Source: QYQD01 sp040754095
Lineage (GTDB): Bacteria > Desulfobacterota > QYQD01
Assembly: GCA_040754095.1 (NCBI GenBank)
Contig: JBFMFO010000015.1
Span: 4,026 to 68,025 of the forward strand
Direction of reading: 5' to 3'
Length of the DNA stretch: 64,000 bases
This document shows positions 22,848-31,906 of this stretch, in pieces. Below the pieces are notes generated by a model, which searched no databases, was not told the origin of the DNA, and saw nothing but the letters and a program-made list of their open reading frames with translations. The position numbers were made by a program, and so were the translations under genes. How positions within the stretch are numbered: position 1 is the first letter of the stretch; every line of letters starts with the position of its first letter.

Positions 22848-24470
22848 ATGGCCGGCAAAAAATGCCATGTTGTTTACCATGGGCGCGATGCCTTATGCGA
22901 ATCATGTATAGTCAAGAAGGTTTTTGAGGATGGGCGGGTTCACGAATTTGAGACGCAAATTATGGGGAGCGATGGTAAACAACATATCTTCTGGGGTACG
23001 GCCAGTGTGGCCGCACGGCATGAAGACGGCCGTCCCCGGCTGGTAGTTGAGTTTCTACGCGATATTACCGAACGCAAAAAGGCCGAAAATGAGCTTAGGA
23101 TGGTAAAGCAACATATAGAGTTCATCCTCGGGGCTACAAAAACCGGCCTGGACATCATTGATTCAGAATTTAATGTACGATACATAGACCCGGAATGGGG
23201 AAAGGTATATGGCGATCCGGCCGGTAAAAAGTGCTATGAATACTTTATGGGACTCGGTGAAATGTGCCCGGGCTGCGGCATTCCAAAGGCCCTGGAGACA
23301 AAGGCTATCACCGTAACGGAAGAGGCGCTGGTAAAGGAAGGCAACAGGCCGATACAGGTTACTACCATACCATTCCAGGACGAGAACGGCGAATGGTTGG
23401 TTGCTGAAGTCAACGTGGACATTGCCGAGCGCAAGAAGGTCGAGGAGGAGTTAAAGAGGTATCAGGGACAACTTGAAAGCATGGTGGAAGAGCGCACCGC
23501 CGAACTAACAGCGACCAATGAAGAGCTTCAACAGGAAATTGCCGAACGCAGACAGATAGAAGAAGAATTATTACGGATTAAAATAAACCTGGAGGCAGCA
23601 AACCAGCAACTCAGGCAGAATCAGGCCCAACTGGTGCAGTCGGAAAAGATGGCCTCCATCGGTCAACTGGCCGCCGGCGTGGCACATGAGATCAATAACC
23701 CGGTGGGATTTATCAACAGCAACCTGACGACACTGGATGAGTACCGGGGAGATTTAACCGAACTTATCGCCGCTTACCTCAAATTGGAAGAACTGGTGGC
23801 TAATAACCCGGCATTATCCAACGACAAAGACCTGATGGATATTCTGGAAGCTAGCCGTAACTTGAAGGAGAGGATAGGCTTGGATTTTATTCTCGGCGAC
23901 TTTGACAAGATCATCGCCGAATCCAGGGAAGGAACGGAACGGATCAAGAAGATCGTACAGGATTTAAAGGACTTTTCGCACGTGGACCAGGCCGAGTTGA
24001 ACTGGGCGGATTTAAATAAGGGGATGGAGAGCACCTTAAATATCGTCTGGAACGAACTTAACTACAAGGCCAAGGTGATAAAAGAATATGGCGATATACC
24101 GGAGGTTTACTGCTACCCGCAGCAGGTCAACCAGGTTTTCATGAACATCCTGGTCAATGCCGCCCATGCCATTGAAGATAACGGTGAGATAAAGATAAGC
24201 ACGGCGCATCTGGCCGGCGCCGAGCCGATGGTGGAGGTCCGCATAAGCGATACCGGGAAGGGTATTCCTCCGGAGAACCTGACTAAGATATTTAATCCTT
24301 TCTTCACTACCAAACCGGTGGGAAAAGGGACGGGGCTGGGATTAAGTATGGCCTACAACATTATCAAGAAACATGATGGCGATATCCTTGTGGAGAGCGA
24401 AGTAGGCAAAGGGACGACCTTTATTATTCAACTGCCGGTAAATGGACCAAAGGAAAAAGCGGCCGTATAG
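22848..24470 (+). CDS. Split sensor kinase, C-terminal part (PAS-PAS-coil-HisKA-HATPase)
   Basis: 540 residues in the same frame as the preceding part. It begins with the second half of a PAS domain (GKKCHVVYHGRDALCESC), followed by a second PAS with CPGCGIP, a coiled coil and the H-box AAGVAHEINNPVGF with His about 280 of this part. HATPase_c has VFMNILVNAAHAI, DTGKGIPP and GTGLGLSMAY. The ATG at 22848 lies within the interrupted PAS and lacks a clear ribosome-binding site, so independent expression of a soluble kinase is possible but unproven. The last 270 residues are nearly the same as in the kinase at 25601. Confidence 0.8.
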   Translation: MAGKKCHVVYHGRDALCESCIVKKVFEDGRVHEFETQIMGSDGKQHIFWGTASVAARHEDGRPRLVVEFLRDITERKKAENELRMVKQHIEFILGATKTGLDIIDSEFNVRYIDPEWGKVYGDPAGKKCYEYFMGLGEMCPGCGIPKALETKAITVTEEALVKEGNRPIQVTTIPFQDENGEWLVAEVNVDIAERKKVEEELKRYQGQLESMVEERTAELTATNEELQQEIAERRQIEEELLRIKINLEAANQQLRQNQAQLVQSEKMASIGQLAAGVAHEINNPVGFINSNLTTLDEYRGDLTELIAAYLKLEELVANNPALSNDKDLMDILEASRNLKERIGLDFILGDFDKIIAESREGTERIKKIVQDLKDFSHVDQAELNWADLNKGMESTLNIVWNELNYKAKVIKEYGDIPEVYCYPQQVNQVFMNILVNAAHAIEDNGEIKISTAHLAGAEPMVEVRISDTGKGIPPENLTKIFNPFFTTKPVGKGTGLGLSMAYNIIKKHDGDILVESEVGKGTTFIIQLPVNGPKEKAAV

Positions 24471-24491
24471 AAATTACGAACCACTTGAACA

Positions 24492-24604
24492 TGCATAGCG
24501 AGCGCATTCCCCGCAGCTTGCTGCGGGGTTAGCGAGCGAATATTATGCTTTCTACCTTACATACGGAGATTCCCCGCAGCTTGCTGCGGGGAGCTTCAAT
24601 GAGC
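24492..24604. repeat. GAAGCTCCCCGCAGC repeat, copy 2 (inverted)
   Basis: Reverse-complement partner of 21219-21331, with hairpins TTCCCCGCAGCTTGCTGCGG twice and CTACCTTACATACGGAG between them. It separates the split kinase from cbiM. No riboswitch-like cobalamin box was seen in the remaining bases before cbiM. Confidence 0.75.
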
Positions 24605-24641
24605 GTTTAGCATAGAAACAGAGGGTAAAGAGGAATAAGCC

Positions 24642-25583
24642 ATGCATATTCCAGAAGGTTTTTTAAGCGCCGGAGTGGCTACTACTATGAATCTGATCTC
24701 TATCGCCTCGATTGTCTATAGCATTAAAAAGGTAAAACCGTATTTCACCAAACCCAGGGCGCTATTGGCCGCAGCCACTGCTGCGCTCATATTTGCCTTG
24801 CAGATGCTTAACTTTCCCGTCGCTGAAGGCACTTCCGGACATTTTATGGGGGCTGCTCTGGCGGGTATCCTTTTAGGTCCCGTCGGAGCAATTATTACCC
24901 TGGCGGCTGTGCTTATCATCCAATGTCTTGTCTTCGGTGACGGAGGGGTCCTCGCCCTGGGGGCCAACATCTTTAATTTGGGGATAGTCGGAGGGTTGGT
25001 CGCTTATTACACCTATAAGTGGCTGAATGCAATGTATGGCGGGATGGCAGGCCTATTATTCGCCGTCTTCGTGTCTTCCTGGCTGACGATTGTGATGGCC
25101 TCAGTTTCATGTGGTATCATGCTGGGCGTCTCAGGAACAGCCCCTACTTCTGACGTCCTGAGGTCCATGACCAGTATCCATATGCTTATAGGCATCGGTG
25201 AGGGGATGATCACCTTAATTATCATGCTTGTAATCTCCAAGGTCAAGCCCGCGCTATTAGACATCAAAGCGTGTCTGGATATGCAGGAAGTCGTAAAGCC
25301 CTGTATCGTCGGCTGTGGAGTCGCCCTTTTTTTGGCGATATTTTTATCACCTTATGCGTGCCCGTTCCTAGATGGACTCGAAAAGGTAGCGGAAAACCAT
25401 AACTTCCTCTACATCGCCGAAGGGAAAGAGATATTTCCCGCACCTATCCCCGATTATGTCTTCCCGGGGATAAAAAGCGAGGCCATCGCGACCTCCATAT
25501 CAGGCCTCGCCGGTACGTTAATAACCTTTTTATTCTTATTTCTAGCCACTGGTATTTTTATGTCTAAAAAGCATGAATACTAA
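24642..25583 (+). CDS. cbiM: CbiM-type cobalt/nickel permease component with CbiN-like tail
   Basis: 313 residues with about eight hydrophobic segments. The N-terminus MHIPEGFLS carries the metal-binding His2 that defines CbiM/NikM, and GTSGHFMGAALAGILLGP near residue 66 supplies a further His. The C-terminal third (PFLDGLEKVAENHNF, then a last membrane segment) is CbiN-like, so this is a CbiMN-type fusion. No CbiQ or CbiO gene is near. The two next genes are sensor kinases, the first 17 bases after the stop. CbiMN alone is known to permit some transport. A sensing role for the kinases is my inference. Confidence 0.88.
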   Translation: MHIPEGFLSAGVATTMNLISIASIVYSIKKVKPYFTKPRALLAAATAALIFALQMLNFPVAEGTSGHFMGAALAGILLGPVGAIITLAAVLIIQCLVFGDGGVLALGANIFNLGIVGGLVAYYTYKWLNAMYGGMAGLLFAVFVSSWLTIVMASVSCGIMLGVSGTAPTSDVLRSMTSIHMLIGIGEGMITLIIMLVISKVKPALLDIKACLDMQEVVKPCIVGCGVALFLAIFLSPYACPFLDGLEKVAENHNFLYIAEGKEIFPAPIPDYVFPGIKSEAIATSISGLAGTLITFLFLFLATGIFMSKKHEY

Positions 25584-25600
25584 TTTAAGGTTAACAGATT

Positions 25601-27862
25601 ATGCGCTTCTCTCCCAGGATTGACAGTAATAGCATAAGGACAAAATTAATATTTCTTGGGGTCCTTCTGGCCGTTTTGAACTCCTCCATTGTCGGGCTTA
25701 CCCTTGTGAACACTACCAGCCAGACCATGGTAAAGGGTGAGGAGACAATCGCCATTGCCTTTGCCGTAAATACGGCGGAAGAGTGTACCGAATCTTTGCG
25801 GGCCACTGATTTTTCTAAGCTAAAAGAGCGCCTAAATAGTGTGCGGAGGATTAGACACTTCGGGGAAGAACACATTAGAAACTTCATAGTGATCGATGAT
25901 AAGGGGAATATCCTCGCCCAGAATAATGCTGAAAAACCCGATCATAGGCACCGGAATTACATAATAAAAAAGGCCATTACCATTGAGGAGCCACAAGTTT
26001 TTCTAGTAAATAAAGACAAGATTACTGTTGTCGCTCCCATAAAAAAAGACACAAGTCGGCTGGGAAGTTTCATAATGGATTACGACCTCGGGCATATCGC
26101 CGGGACCATGAATCATATGTGGAAAACATTACTCTCGATTCTAATAGTGCTTACCGGAGTCGGAGTAATCGGATCTTATGGTCTTTCCAGCACAATAATT
26201 GCGCCGATACAAAAACTGGTTGATGCCACGGGTAAAATTTCCGAGGGCGACTTGACCCATCGACTGAACCCGACATCCCAGGATGAATTGGGGAAACTTG
26301 CCGCCTGTTTTAACAAAATGGTGGGCGACCTGCAGAAAACAACCGTCTCCAGAGATTATGTGGATAATATCATAGAATCAATGATCGATTCATTGATAGT
26401 AACCGATCCGCAGGGAAAGATTGAAAGGGTAAACCAGGCGGCCCTGGATCTGCTCGGATATAAAGAAATTGAGTTAAGGACGAAAACAGTGGATATGCTC
26501 ATTACAGATGATCCCTTGTCTCCGGGAGGTCTCTCCAAAAGGCTTGCCAGAGACGGCGCAGTAAAAAATTATGAAACCATATATCATACCAAAACCGGTC
26601 AGGCCATACCCATTATTCTTGCAGGCTCGGTTATGCACGACGCCGAGAGTAATATGATCGGCATGGTTATAGTCGCTAAAAACATTACGGAGCGGAAGAA
26701 GGCGGAGGAGGAACTAAGGAGGTACCAGGGCCGGCTTGAAGAAATGGTAAAAGAACGCACCGTAGAACTGACGATTACTAATGAAAAACTTCAGCAAGAA
26801 ATAATGGAACGCAAGCAGATAGAAGAGGAACTAAGGAGATATCAGGGCCAACTCGAAGAGAGCGCTGTCTCCTTGCAGCGTATCAATGAAAAACTGGGGC
26901 AGGAAATTGACGAACGTAAACAAGTAGAGGAAATGTTAATAAAAAGTGCGAGAGAGCTAGAGGAGATGAATGAGCAGCTCAGGCAGAACCAGGCCCAACT
27001 GGTGCAGACCGAAAAGATGGCCTCCATCGGCCAGCTTGCCGCCGGCGTGGCCCATGAGATCAACAACCCGGTCGGTTTTATCAATAGCAACCTCACTACC
27101 CTGGATGAATATCGGAAAGACCTGACCGCACTCATCCAGAGCTATATTAAACTCGAAGAACTGGCGGCCAAAAACCGGGCTCTGGCAACTGATCCGGAAC
27201 TGGTCACCGCCCTGGAGGTGACCAGTGACCTTAAGGACAAAATAGACTTAAACTTCATCCTCGATGATTTGGATAAGATCGTAAATGAATCCAAGGAAGG
27301 GACGGACCGCGTAAAAAGGATCGTCCAGGATCTAAAGAACTTCTCCCACGTAGATCAGTCCGAACTCATATGGACGGATTTAAATAAGGGCATGGAGAGC
27401 ACCTTAAACATCGTCTGGAATGAACTTAAATACAAGGCCACGGTGACAAAAGACTACGGAGATATACCGGAGGTCTGCTGTTACCCGCAGCAGGTCAACC
27501 AGGTGTTCATGAACATCCTGGTAAACGCCGCCCATGCCATTGAGGAAAGGGGGGAGATAAAAATATCCACCGTCTGTCTCAATGGAGATGAATCGAGGGT
27601 GGAGGTGCGGATAAGCGATACCGGGAAGGGTATCCCTCCGGAAAATCTGAAGAAGATATTTAACCCTTTTTTTACCACCAAACCGATCGGCAAGGGGACC
27701 GGCCTTGGCCTGAGCATGGCTTACAGCATCGTCAAGAAACACGACGGCGAGATCAAAGTGGAGAGCGAAGTAGGCAAAGGGACGACCTTTATCATTACAT
27801 TGCCGGTTAATGGACCAAAGGGAAGCGAGGCGACAGAGGGCGATACGGATTATGCTCGATAA
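25601..27862 (+). CDS. Membrane sensor histidine kinase (sCache-HAMP-PAS-coil-HisKA-HATPase)
   Basis: 753 residues. TM1 about 14-38, a periplasmic Cache-like domain (FIVIDDKGNILAQN), TM2 about 178-200, HAMP, and PAS about 260-370. A long coiled coil with internal repeats (EELRRYQGxLEE, QQEIMERKQIEEEL) leads to H-box AAGVAHEINNPVGF (His about 485) and a complete HATPase_c domain. There is no receiver, so it needs a partner regulator, perhaps those at 29423 and 30607. It lies 17 bases after cbiM, and its last 11 bases overlap the next kinase. Confidence 0.92.
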   Translation: MRFSPRIDSNSIRTKLIFLGVLLAVLNSSIVGLTLVNTTSQTMVKGEETIAIAFAVNTAEECTESLRATDFSKLKERLNSVRRIRHFGEEHIRNFIVIDDKGNILAQNNAEKPDHRHRNYIIKKAITIEEPQVFLVNKDKITVVAPIKKDTSRLGSFIMDYDLGHIAGTMNHMWKTLLSILIVLTGVGVIGSYGLSSTIIAPIQKLVDATGKISEGDLTHRLNPTSQDELGKLAACFNKMVGDLQKTTVSRDYVDNIIESMIDSLIVTDPQGKIERVNQAALDLLGYKEIELRTKTVDMLITDDPLSPGGLSKRLARDGAVKNYETIYHTKTGQAIPIILAGSVMHDAESNMIGMVIVAKNITERKKAEEELRRYQGRLEEMVKERTVELTITNEKLQQEIMERKQIEEELRRYQGQLEESAVSLQRINEKLGQEIDERKQVEEMLIKSARELEEMNEQLRQNQAQLVQTEKMASIGQLAAGVAHEINNPVGFINSNLTTLDEYRKDLTALIQSYIKLEELAAKNRALATDPELVTALEVTSDLKDKIDLNFILDDLDKIVNESKEGTDRVKRIVQDLKNFSHVDQSELIWTDLNKGMESTLNIVWNELKYKATVTKDYGDIPEVCCYPQQVNQVFMNILVNAAHAIEERGEIKISTVCLNGDESRVEVRISDTGKGIPPENLKKIFNPFFTTKPIGKGTGLGLSMAYSIVKKHDGEIKVESEVGKGTTFIITLPVNGPKGSEATEGDTDYAR

Positions 27863-29219
27863 GGAGCGAAAGCTCTTCAAATTAATGAATGAAGACACAA
27901 GGAGTTTTTTCCGGAACGTGCTGGAACGATGCTGGGATTCCCCCTGGTCGCTTTGGGAACCGGACCGGCTCATCCTGGCCACGAAAAAGCTTGGTACCTC
28001 TTATCTCGAAGCCGTCCTTTATCCGAGGGTTATAGAATGGTTTCAGTTTGTGGATAGCGATGAGCATTTCGATCAGTTTGCAACCGAAGAGGGCCTCTGT
28101 ATGGCATTCCCGCTTTGGTATGAGCGCGACCTTGTAGGGGCTATAGTCATCGGTCCGACAGCAGAGGAGGAAAACCTATCGAACGCGCAGGCTACGGGAA
28201 AACTGCTGGCCGGACTGACCGAACTGATATTGTGGAACAACCTGAAACAGGCCCTCATGATTGACGCTCAGAGTCAGATTATGACCTTTTCTTATGAAGA
28301 GACAGTACAAAAAAACAGGGAACTGGAAGAAAGCGAGAGACGTTACCGGGAACTGGCGGAAAGCCTGGAAATAAAGGTTACAGAAAAGACGGCGGAATTG
28401 AAAGAGGCCTATGTGAAACTGCTCCAGGCAGACAAGATGGCCTCCATCGGCCAGTTGGCCGCGGGCGTGGCCCACGAAATCAATAATCCCATGGCCTTCA
28501 TTAAAAGCAACATAAACACTTCATTTCAGATGACCGATGAGCTTATAGGAAAAATTGAGACCTGTAGGGCCATAAGCGCGTACCTGGACGGCGACCCCGA
28601 CCCCCGCCTTAAACCCTTGAAAGAAATTTTCGCGGGCCAGGCCGGAGACGACCTGAATATGCTTCTGGAAGATTTTCAGAGCCTGGTGTCCGAGACTCTG
28701 GACGGAATAGCCAGGGTACAGAAGATCGTCGCGGATCTAAAGGAATTTTCGCACGTAGATGACGCAGCGGTGAGTATACTTGATATCCATAAATCCCTGG
28801 ACGCCACGCTCAGTGTCCTGGCGCATAAGCTGCGGGCAGGTATTAAGATAGTCCGCCGCTATGGGGATAATATTCCGCCTGTTAAATGCCATCCTCATCA
28901 GATTTCCCAGGTCTTTATGAATATTATCCTCAATGCCATACAGGCTATTAAGGATAGAGGAGAGATAACCATTGGTACCGTCTTTGTAAATGGGGCGTTG
29001 AAAATAGAGATAAGTGATACCGGTTGCGGCATTCCGCCGGAGCATCTCCCCCGCATCTTCGACCCCTTTTTTACCACCAAGCCGGTCGGTCAGGGCACAG
29101 GAACCGGCTTAAGTGTATGTTACGAGGTAATCAAGTCCCATGGGGGGACCATTGAGGCCACAAGCGAAGCAGGCAAGGGGACGGCGATTACCATAATGTT
29201 GCCGGCAGATGCCTGTTGA
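27852..29219 (+). CDS. Cytoplasmic sensor histidine kinase overlapping its neighbour
   Basis: 455 residues from the ATG at 27852, which overlaps the previous stop by 11 bases and suggests translational coupling (a longer frame opens at 27810). Residues 1-150 form a soluble sensor region without membrane segments, not confidently assigned (some GAF-like features, EGLCMAFPLWYERDLVGAI). A coil follows, then H-box AAGVAHEINNPMAF (His about 208), an inserted helical dimerisation region as in the two kinases upstream, and HATPase_c with DTGCGIPP and GTGTGLSVCYE. No receiver. Confidence 0.9.
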   Translation: MLDKERKLFKLMNEDTRSFFRNVLERCWDSPWSLWEPDRLILATKKLGTSYLEAVLYPRVIEWFQFVDSDEHFDQFATEEGLCMAFPLWYERDLVGAIVIGPTAEEENLSNAQATGKLLAGLTELILWNNLKQALMIDAQSQIMTFSYEETVQKNRELEESERRYRELAESLEIKVTEKTAELKEAYVKLLQADKMASIGQLAAGVAHEINNPMAFIKSNINTSFQMTDELIGKIETCRAISAYLDGDPDPRLKPLKEIFAGQAGDDLNMLLEDFQSLVSETLDGIARVQKIVADLKEFSHVDDAAVSILDIHKSLDATLSVLAHKLRAGIKIVRRYGDNIPPVKCHPHQISQVFMNIILNAIQAIKDRGEITIGTVFVNGALKIEISDTGCGIPPEHLPRIFDPFFTTKPVGQGTGTGLSVCYEVIKSHGGTIEATSEAGKGTAITIMLPADAC

Positions 29220-29260
29220 TGGAGGAAATTTTAGCCACAAAGGCACCAAGAGATCAAATC

Positions 29261-29391
29261 AATTTCGAATTTCGAAATTCGAATTTCGAATTTTTTAACT
29301 TCGTGTCTTCGTGGCAAATAAGACGCAGGGTGGGCATGGCCCACCATCATTGGCGGCGTAGCGTAGTTTTGGTGGGCTGATCCCACCCTAC
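29261..29391. repeat. Collapsed IVS-like arms plus GTAGGGTGGGC repeat (copy 2)
   Basis: 29261-29296 is an almost pure AATTTCGAATTTCGAAATTC palindrome, the arms of the IVS-like family without any loop. It is flanked by CACAAAGGCACCAAG and TTCGTGTCTTCGTGGC. 29327-29391 is GGGTGGGCATGGCCCACC...GGTGGGCTGATCCCACCCTAC around CATTGGCGGCGTAG. Together they fill the gap between kinase and regulator. Confidence 0.7.
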
Positions 29392-29422
29392 ATTGGAGAA
29401 AATATTACGAAGGACGCTTGAC

Positions 29423-30289
29423 ATGGAAGAAAGCACCATACTTGTTGTAGATGACGAGGCCAACATCCAGCAGGCATTAAGGCGCGTCTTTCGCCGTGAG
29501 CCTTACCGGGTGCTCACGGCTTCGAGCGGCGCGGAGGGACTCGAGATAATGAGCAAAGAGCATGTTGACCTCATCATCTCCGACCAAAGGATGCCGGAGA
29601 TGTCCGGAACCCAGTTTCTGGCCAGGGCTAAGGAACTGTATCCGGACACAATTCGTATTATCCTGAGCGGATATACGGACGTCGATTCCATTACCGAGGC
29701 CATCAATGTCGGCAATGTCTATAAGTTCATTTTAAAGCCATGGGAAGATGAAGCCATTAAGACAGCTATCAGAGAATCCTTTGAGATGACCCGGTTGCAT
29801 AGAGAGAATCGCAAGTTGACAGAGACCATCAAGAGGCAAAATGAAGAACTCAGATACCTGAATAAGAATCTGGAAAAGGAAGTCGAGGTCAGGACTGCCG
29901 AAATTAAATTGCAGAATGAGGCCCTGAAGCTGGCGCGCGATATCCTGGAAAGTCTGCCGGTAGCCGTGGTCGGTGCGGATGACGAGGAAACTATAGTTCT
30001 GGTCAACGGCCAGGCCCGGCGTTATTTCGAGCAGGAAGGGCAGATGCTCCTCGGCTCCAGGTTGCAAAGTTATTTCGGCAAAGACCTGCTGGAGCTTATT
30101 AACAACGCCTTAAATGCCGAAAAACAGATAGAAGGGCAATATGAGCATACTGACGGCGGCGGTTTTAACGTGTACTGTACCCCGCTTTCGAAAGGCAACT
30201 TTGAAACACCCCGCCGGGGGGTAGTGATTTCATTTTTGAGTCGGCCACAAAGTCAATCGGCCACAAAGTCACCAAGACACGAAGAATGA
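29423..30289 (+). CDS. Response regulator REC-coil-PAS
   Basis: 288 residues. The receiver has LVVDDEANIQ, Asp in IISDQRMPEMSG and Lys in FILKPWEDE. A coiled coil and a PAS-like domain (ILESLPVAVVGADDEETIVL) follow. There is no DNA-binding or enzymatic output, so it may pass the signal by contact. The last 16 residues (SQSATKSPRHEE-type) are encoded by the CCACAAAGTCACCAAGACAC repeat, which thus supplies the stop codon. The TTG at 29393 opens the frame, but the ATG at 29423, preceded by AAGGA, is more likely. Confidence 0.85.
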   Translation: MEESTILVVDDEANIQQALRRVFRREPYRVLTASSGAEGLEIMSKEHVDLIISDQRMPEMSGTQFLARAKELYPDTIRIILSGYTDVDSITEAINVGNVYKFILKPWEDEAIKTAIRESFEMTRLHRENRKLTETIKRQNEELRYLNKNLEKEVEVRTAEIKLQNEALKLARDILESLPVAVVGADDEETIVLVNGQARRYFEQEGQMLLGSRLQSYFGKDLLELINNALNAEKQIEGQYEHTDGGGFNVYCTPLSKGNFETPRRGVVISFLSRPQSQSATKSPRHEE

Positions 30290-30370
30290 AAGTGAATCTG
30301 GTAACAGTTTAGGTTTTTGAAACGCTATGGGTCATGAAATACGCTGGGTCTCCAGATACAGTGTGGCTTC

Positions 30371-30521
30371 AAATTCGAAATCCGAAGCACGAATCTCGAA
30401 ACAATATCGAATGGGCAAAATTCGAATGATCAAAACGAATTGGCCACGTATCGGTTTTTGAACATTGAGACATTAGGAATTTGAATTTGTTTCGGATTTC
30501 GATATTCGAATTTCGGATTTA
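30371..30521. repeat. IVS-like stem-loop element, copy D
   Basis: The left arm AAATTCGAAATCCGAAGC (from 30371) and the right arm ...TTTCGATATTCGAATTTCGG (to 30521) are complementary over about 35 bases. The 80-base middle contains no gene. The last 60 bases closely match the right end of the gene-bearing copy (32419-32481). No other feature is visible in 30290-30606. Confidence 0.78.
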
Positions 30522-30606
30522 CCTCCGATCCCGAAGCAATCGGAACCTTCGGACTTAATAACCGTTTCAAAGGGCTAAAGTGATACGAATAAGGTAGGGT
30601 TTCACG

Positions 30607-31863
30607 ATGGAAGACACAACCAGGACCATCCTGCTGGTAGATGATGAAGAAAATATCCTTTCTTCCCTGCAGCGCCTTTTACGGCGGGAAAATTATAATG
30701 TCATAACAGATACCAGTCCTGCGAAGGCCCTTGAGACCCTCAAACACGAACCTGTCTCTCTCATCATATCCGACCAGAGAATGCCGGAGATGGACGGAAC
30801 TGAATTTCTGGAAAGGGCCAGGGAGATCCAACCGGAGGCCGCACGCATCATGTTGACCGGGTATGCGGACATAAGTGCTGCCATGGCCGCCATAAACCAG
30901 GGACAGGTCTATCGCTTTATAACCAAGCCCTGGAACGATCTTGACTTAAAAACAACCATAAAGCAGGCTATCGACTTTTATAATCTAAGGCAGGAAAATC
31001 AGAGGCTCTTTGAGCTAACGGTTCGGCAGAATGCCGAGCTTAAAGAACTCAATGAAAACCTGGAAAAGAAGGTTGAAGAACGCACTCAAGAGATAAGTCG
31101 CCTCTATAAAGAACTTCAGTCGAGTTATTTCAAGACCATTCGCATCTTCATGGATCTCATGCAGATGTATGACCCGGCCCTGGGAGGCCATGCCAAAAGG
31201 GTAGCCGTCCTTTCCAGAATCTTAGCCGAAAAGTGTGAGTTACAGGGAGAGGAACTGGACGTAGTAGAGGCGGCGGGCTCTCTCCATGACGTAGGTCTGA
31301 TCGGTATCCCGCGGGAGATAATAAGAAAGAAGGGATCAGAGCGGACCGCAGCAGAAAAGGCCCTTTACGAGCAGCACCCGGCCCTGGGTTATGCGATACT
31401 CAATTCCGTACCCAAATTGGATCAGGTCAGTATATTGGTCAAATCACATCATGAGCGGTTTGACGGCGCCGGGTATCCGGACAGACTGAAGAAGGAAGAG
31501 ATACCCCTGGGGGCCCGCATCATAGCCGTGGCCAATGTCTATGATCATCTTTCGGCCCGCAAGGATATATCGAGAGAGGATGTGCTGCATCGCTTACGTA
31601 ACTTAGCCGGTGGTGAACTGGATCCCTCTGTGGTTTCTGCGGCCATAGAGGCATTTTCAGCGATCAAGAAGGCAGACAGGGGAGAGGTGGCGGTTACCCT
31701 TGCGGATCTGCGACCGGATATGGTTCTGGCCCGGGAGTTAAAGACGCATTCCGGCCGGTTGCTTATGCCGAAGGATGCCGTTCTTAAAGAAGCGTACCTG
31801 GAAAAGATCAAGAAATTTCATGAGATAGACCCTATAGTGGGGTGGATTTACGTGTACAGATAA
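30607..31863 (+). CDS. Response regulator with HD-GYP domain
   Basis: 418 residues. The receiver (1-120) has LLVDDEENIL, Asp in IISDQRMPEMDG and Lys in FITKPWN. A coiled coil follows, then an HD-GYP domain (about 175-310) with AGSLHDVG, QHPALGYAIL and HHERFDGAGYP. HD-GYP proteins hydrolyse c-di-GMP. The motif usually reads HDxGK, but here the Lys is Leu (HDVGLIGIP), so activity may be altered. The C-terminal 60 residues (DLRPDMVLARELKTHSGRLL) resemble a small domain also present in the protein at 32492. It may counter c-di-GMP sensed by the PilZ protein. Confidence 0.9.
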   Translation: MEDTTRTILLVDDEENILSSLQRLLRRENYNVITDTSPAKALETLKHEPVSLIISDQRMPEMDGTEFLERAREIQPEAARIMLTGYADISAAMAAINQGQVYRFITKPWNDLDLKTTIKQAIDFYNLRQENQRLFELTVRQNAELKELNENLEKKVEERTQEISRLYKELQSSYFKTIRIFMDLMQMYDPALGGHAKRVAVLSRILAEKCELQGEELDVVEAAGSLHDVGLIGIPREIIRKKGSERTAAEKALYEQHPALGYAILNSVPKLDQVSILVKSHHERFDGAGYPDRLKKEEIPLGARIIAVANVYDHLSARKDISREDVLHRLRNLAGGELDPSVVSAAIEAFSAIKKADRGEVAVTLADLRPDMVLARELKTHSGRLLMPKDAVLKEAYLEKIKKFHEIDPIVGWIYVYR

Positions 31864-31906
31864 GATAAATTCGAAATCCAAAGCACGAAATCCGAAACAA
31901 ATTCGA

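Noticed and set aside
24492..24641. Cobalamin riboswitch before cbiM
   Set aside because: The gap is filled by the GC hairpin repeat and about 40 bases of ordinary sequence, too short and without conserved core bases.
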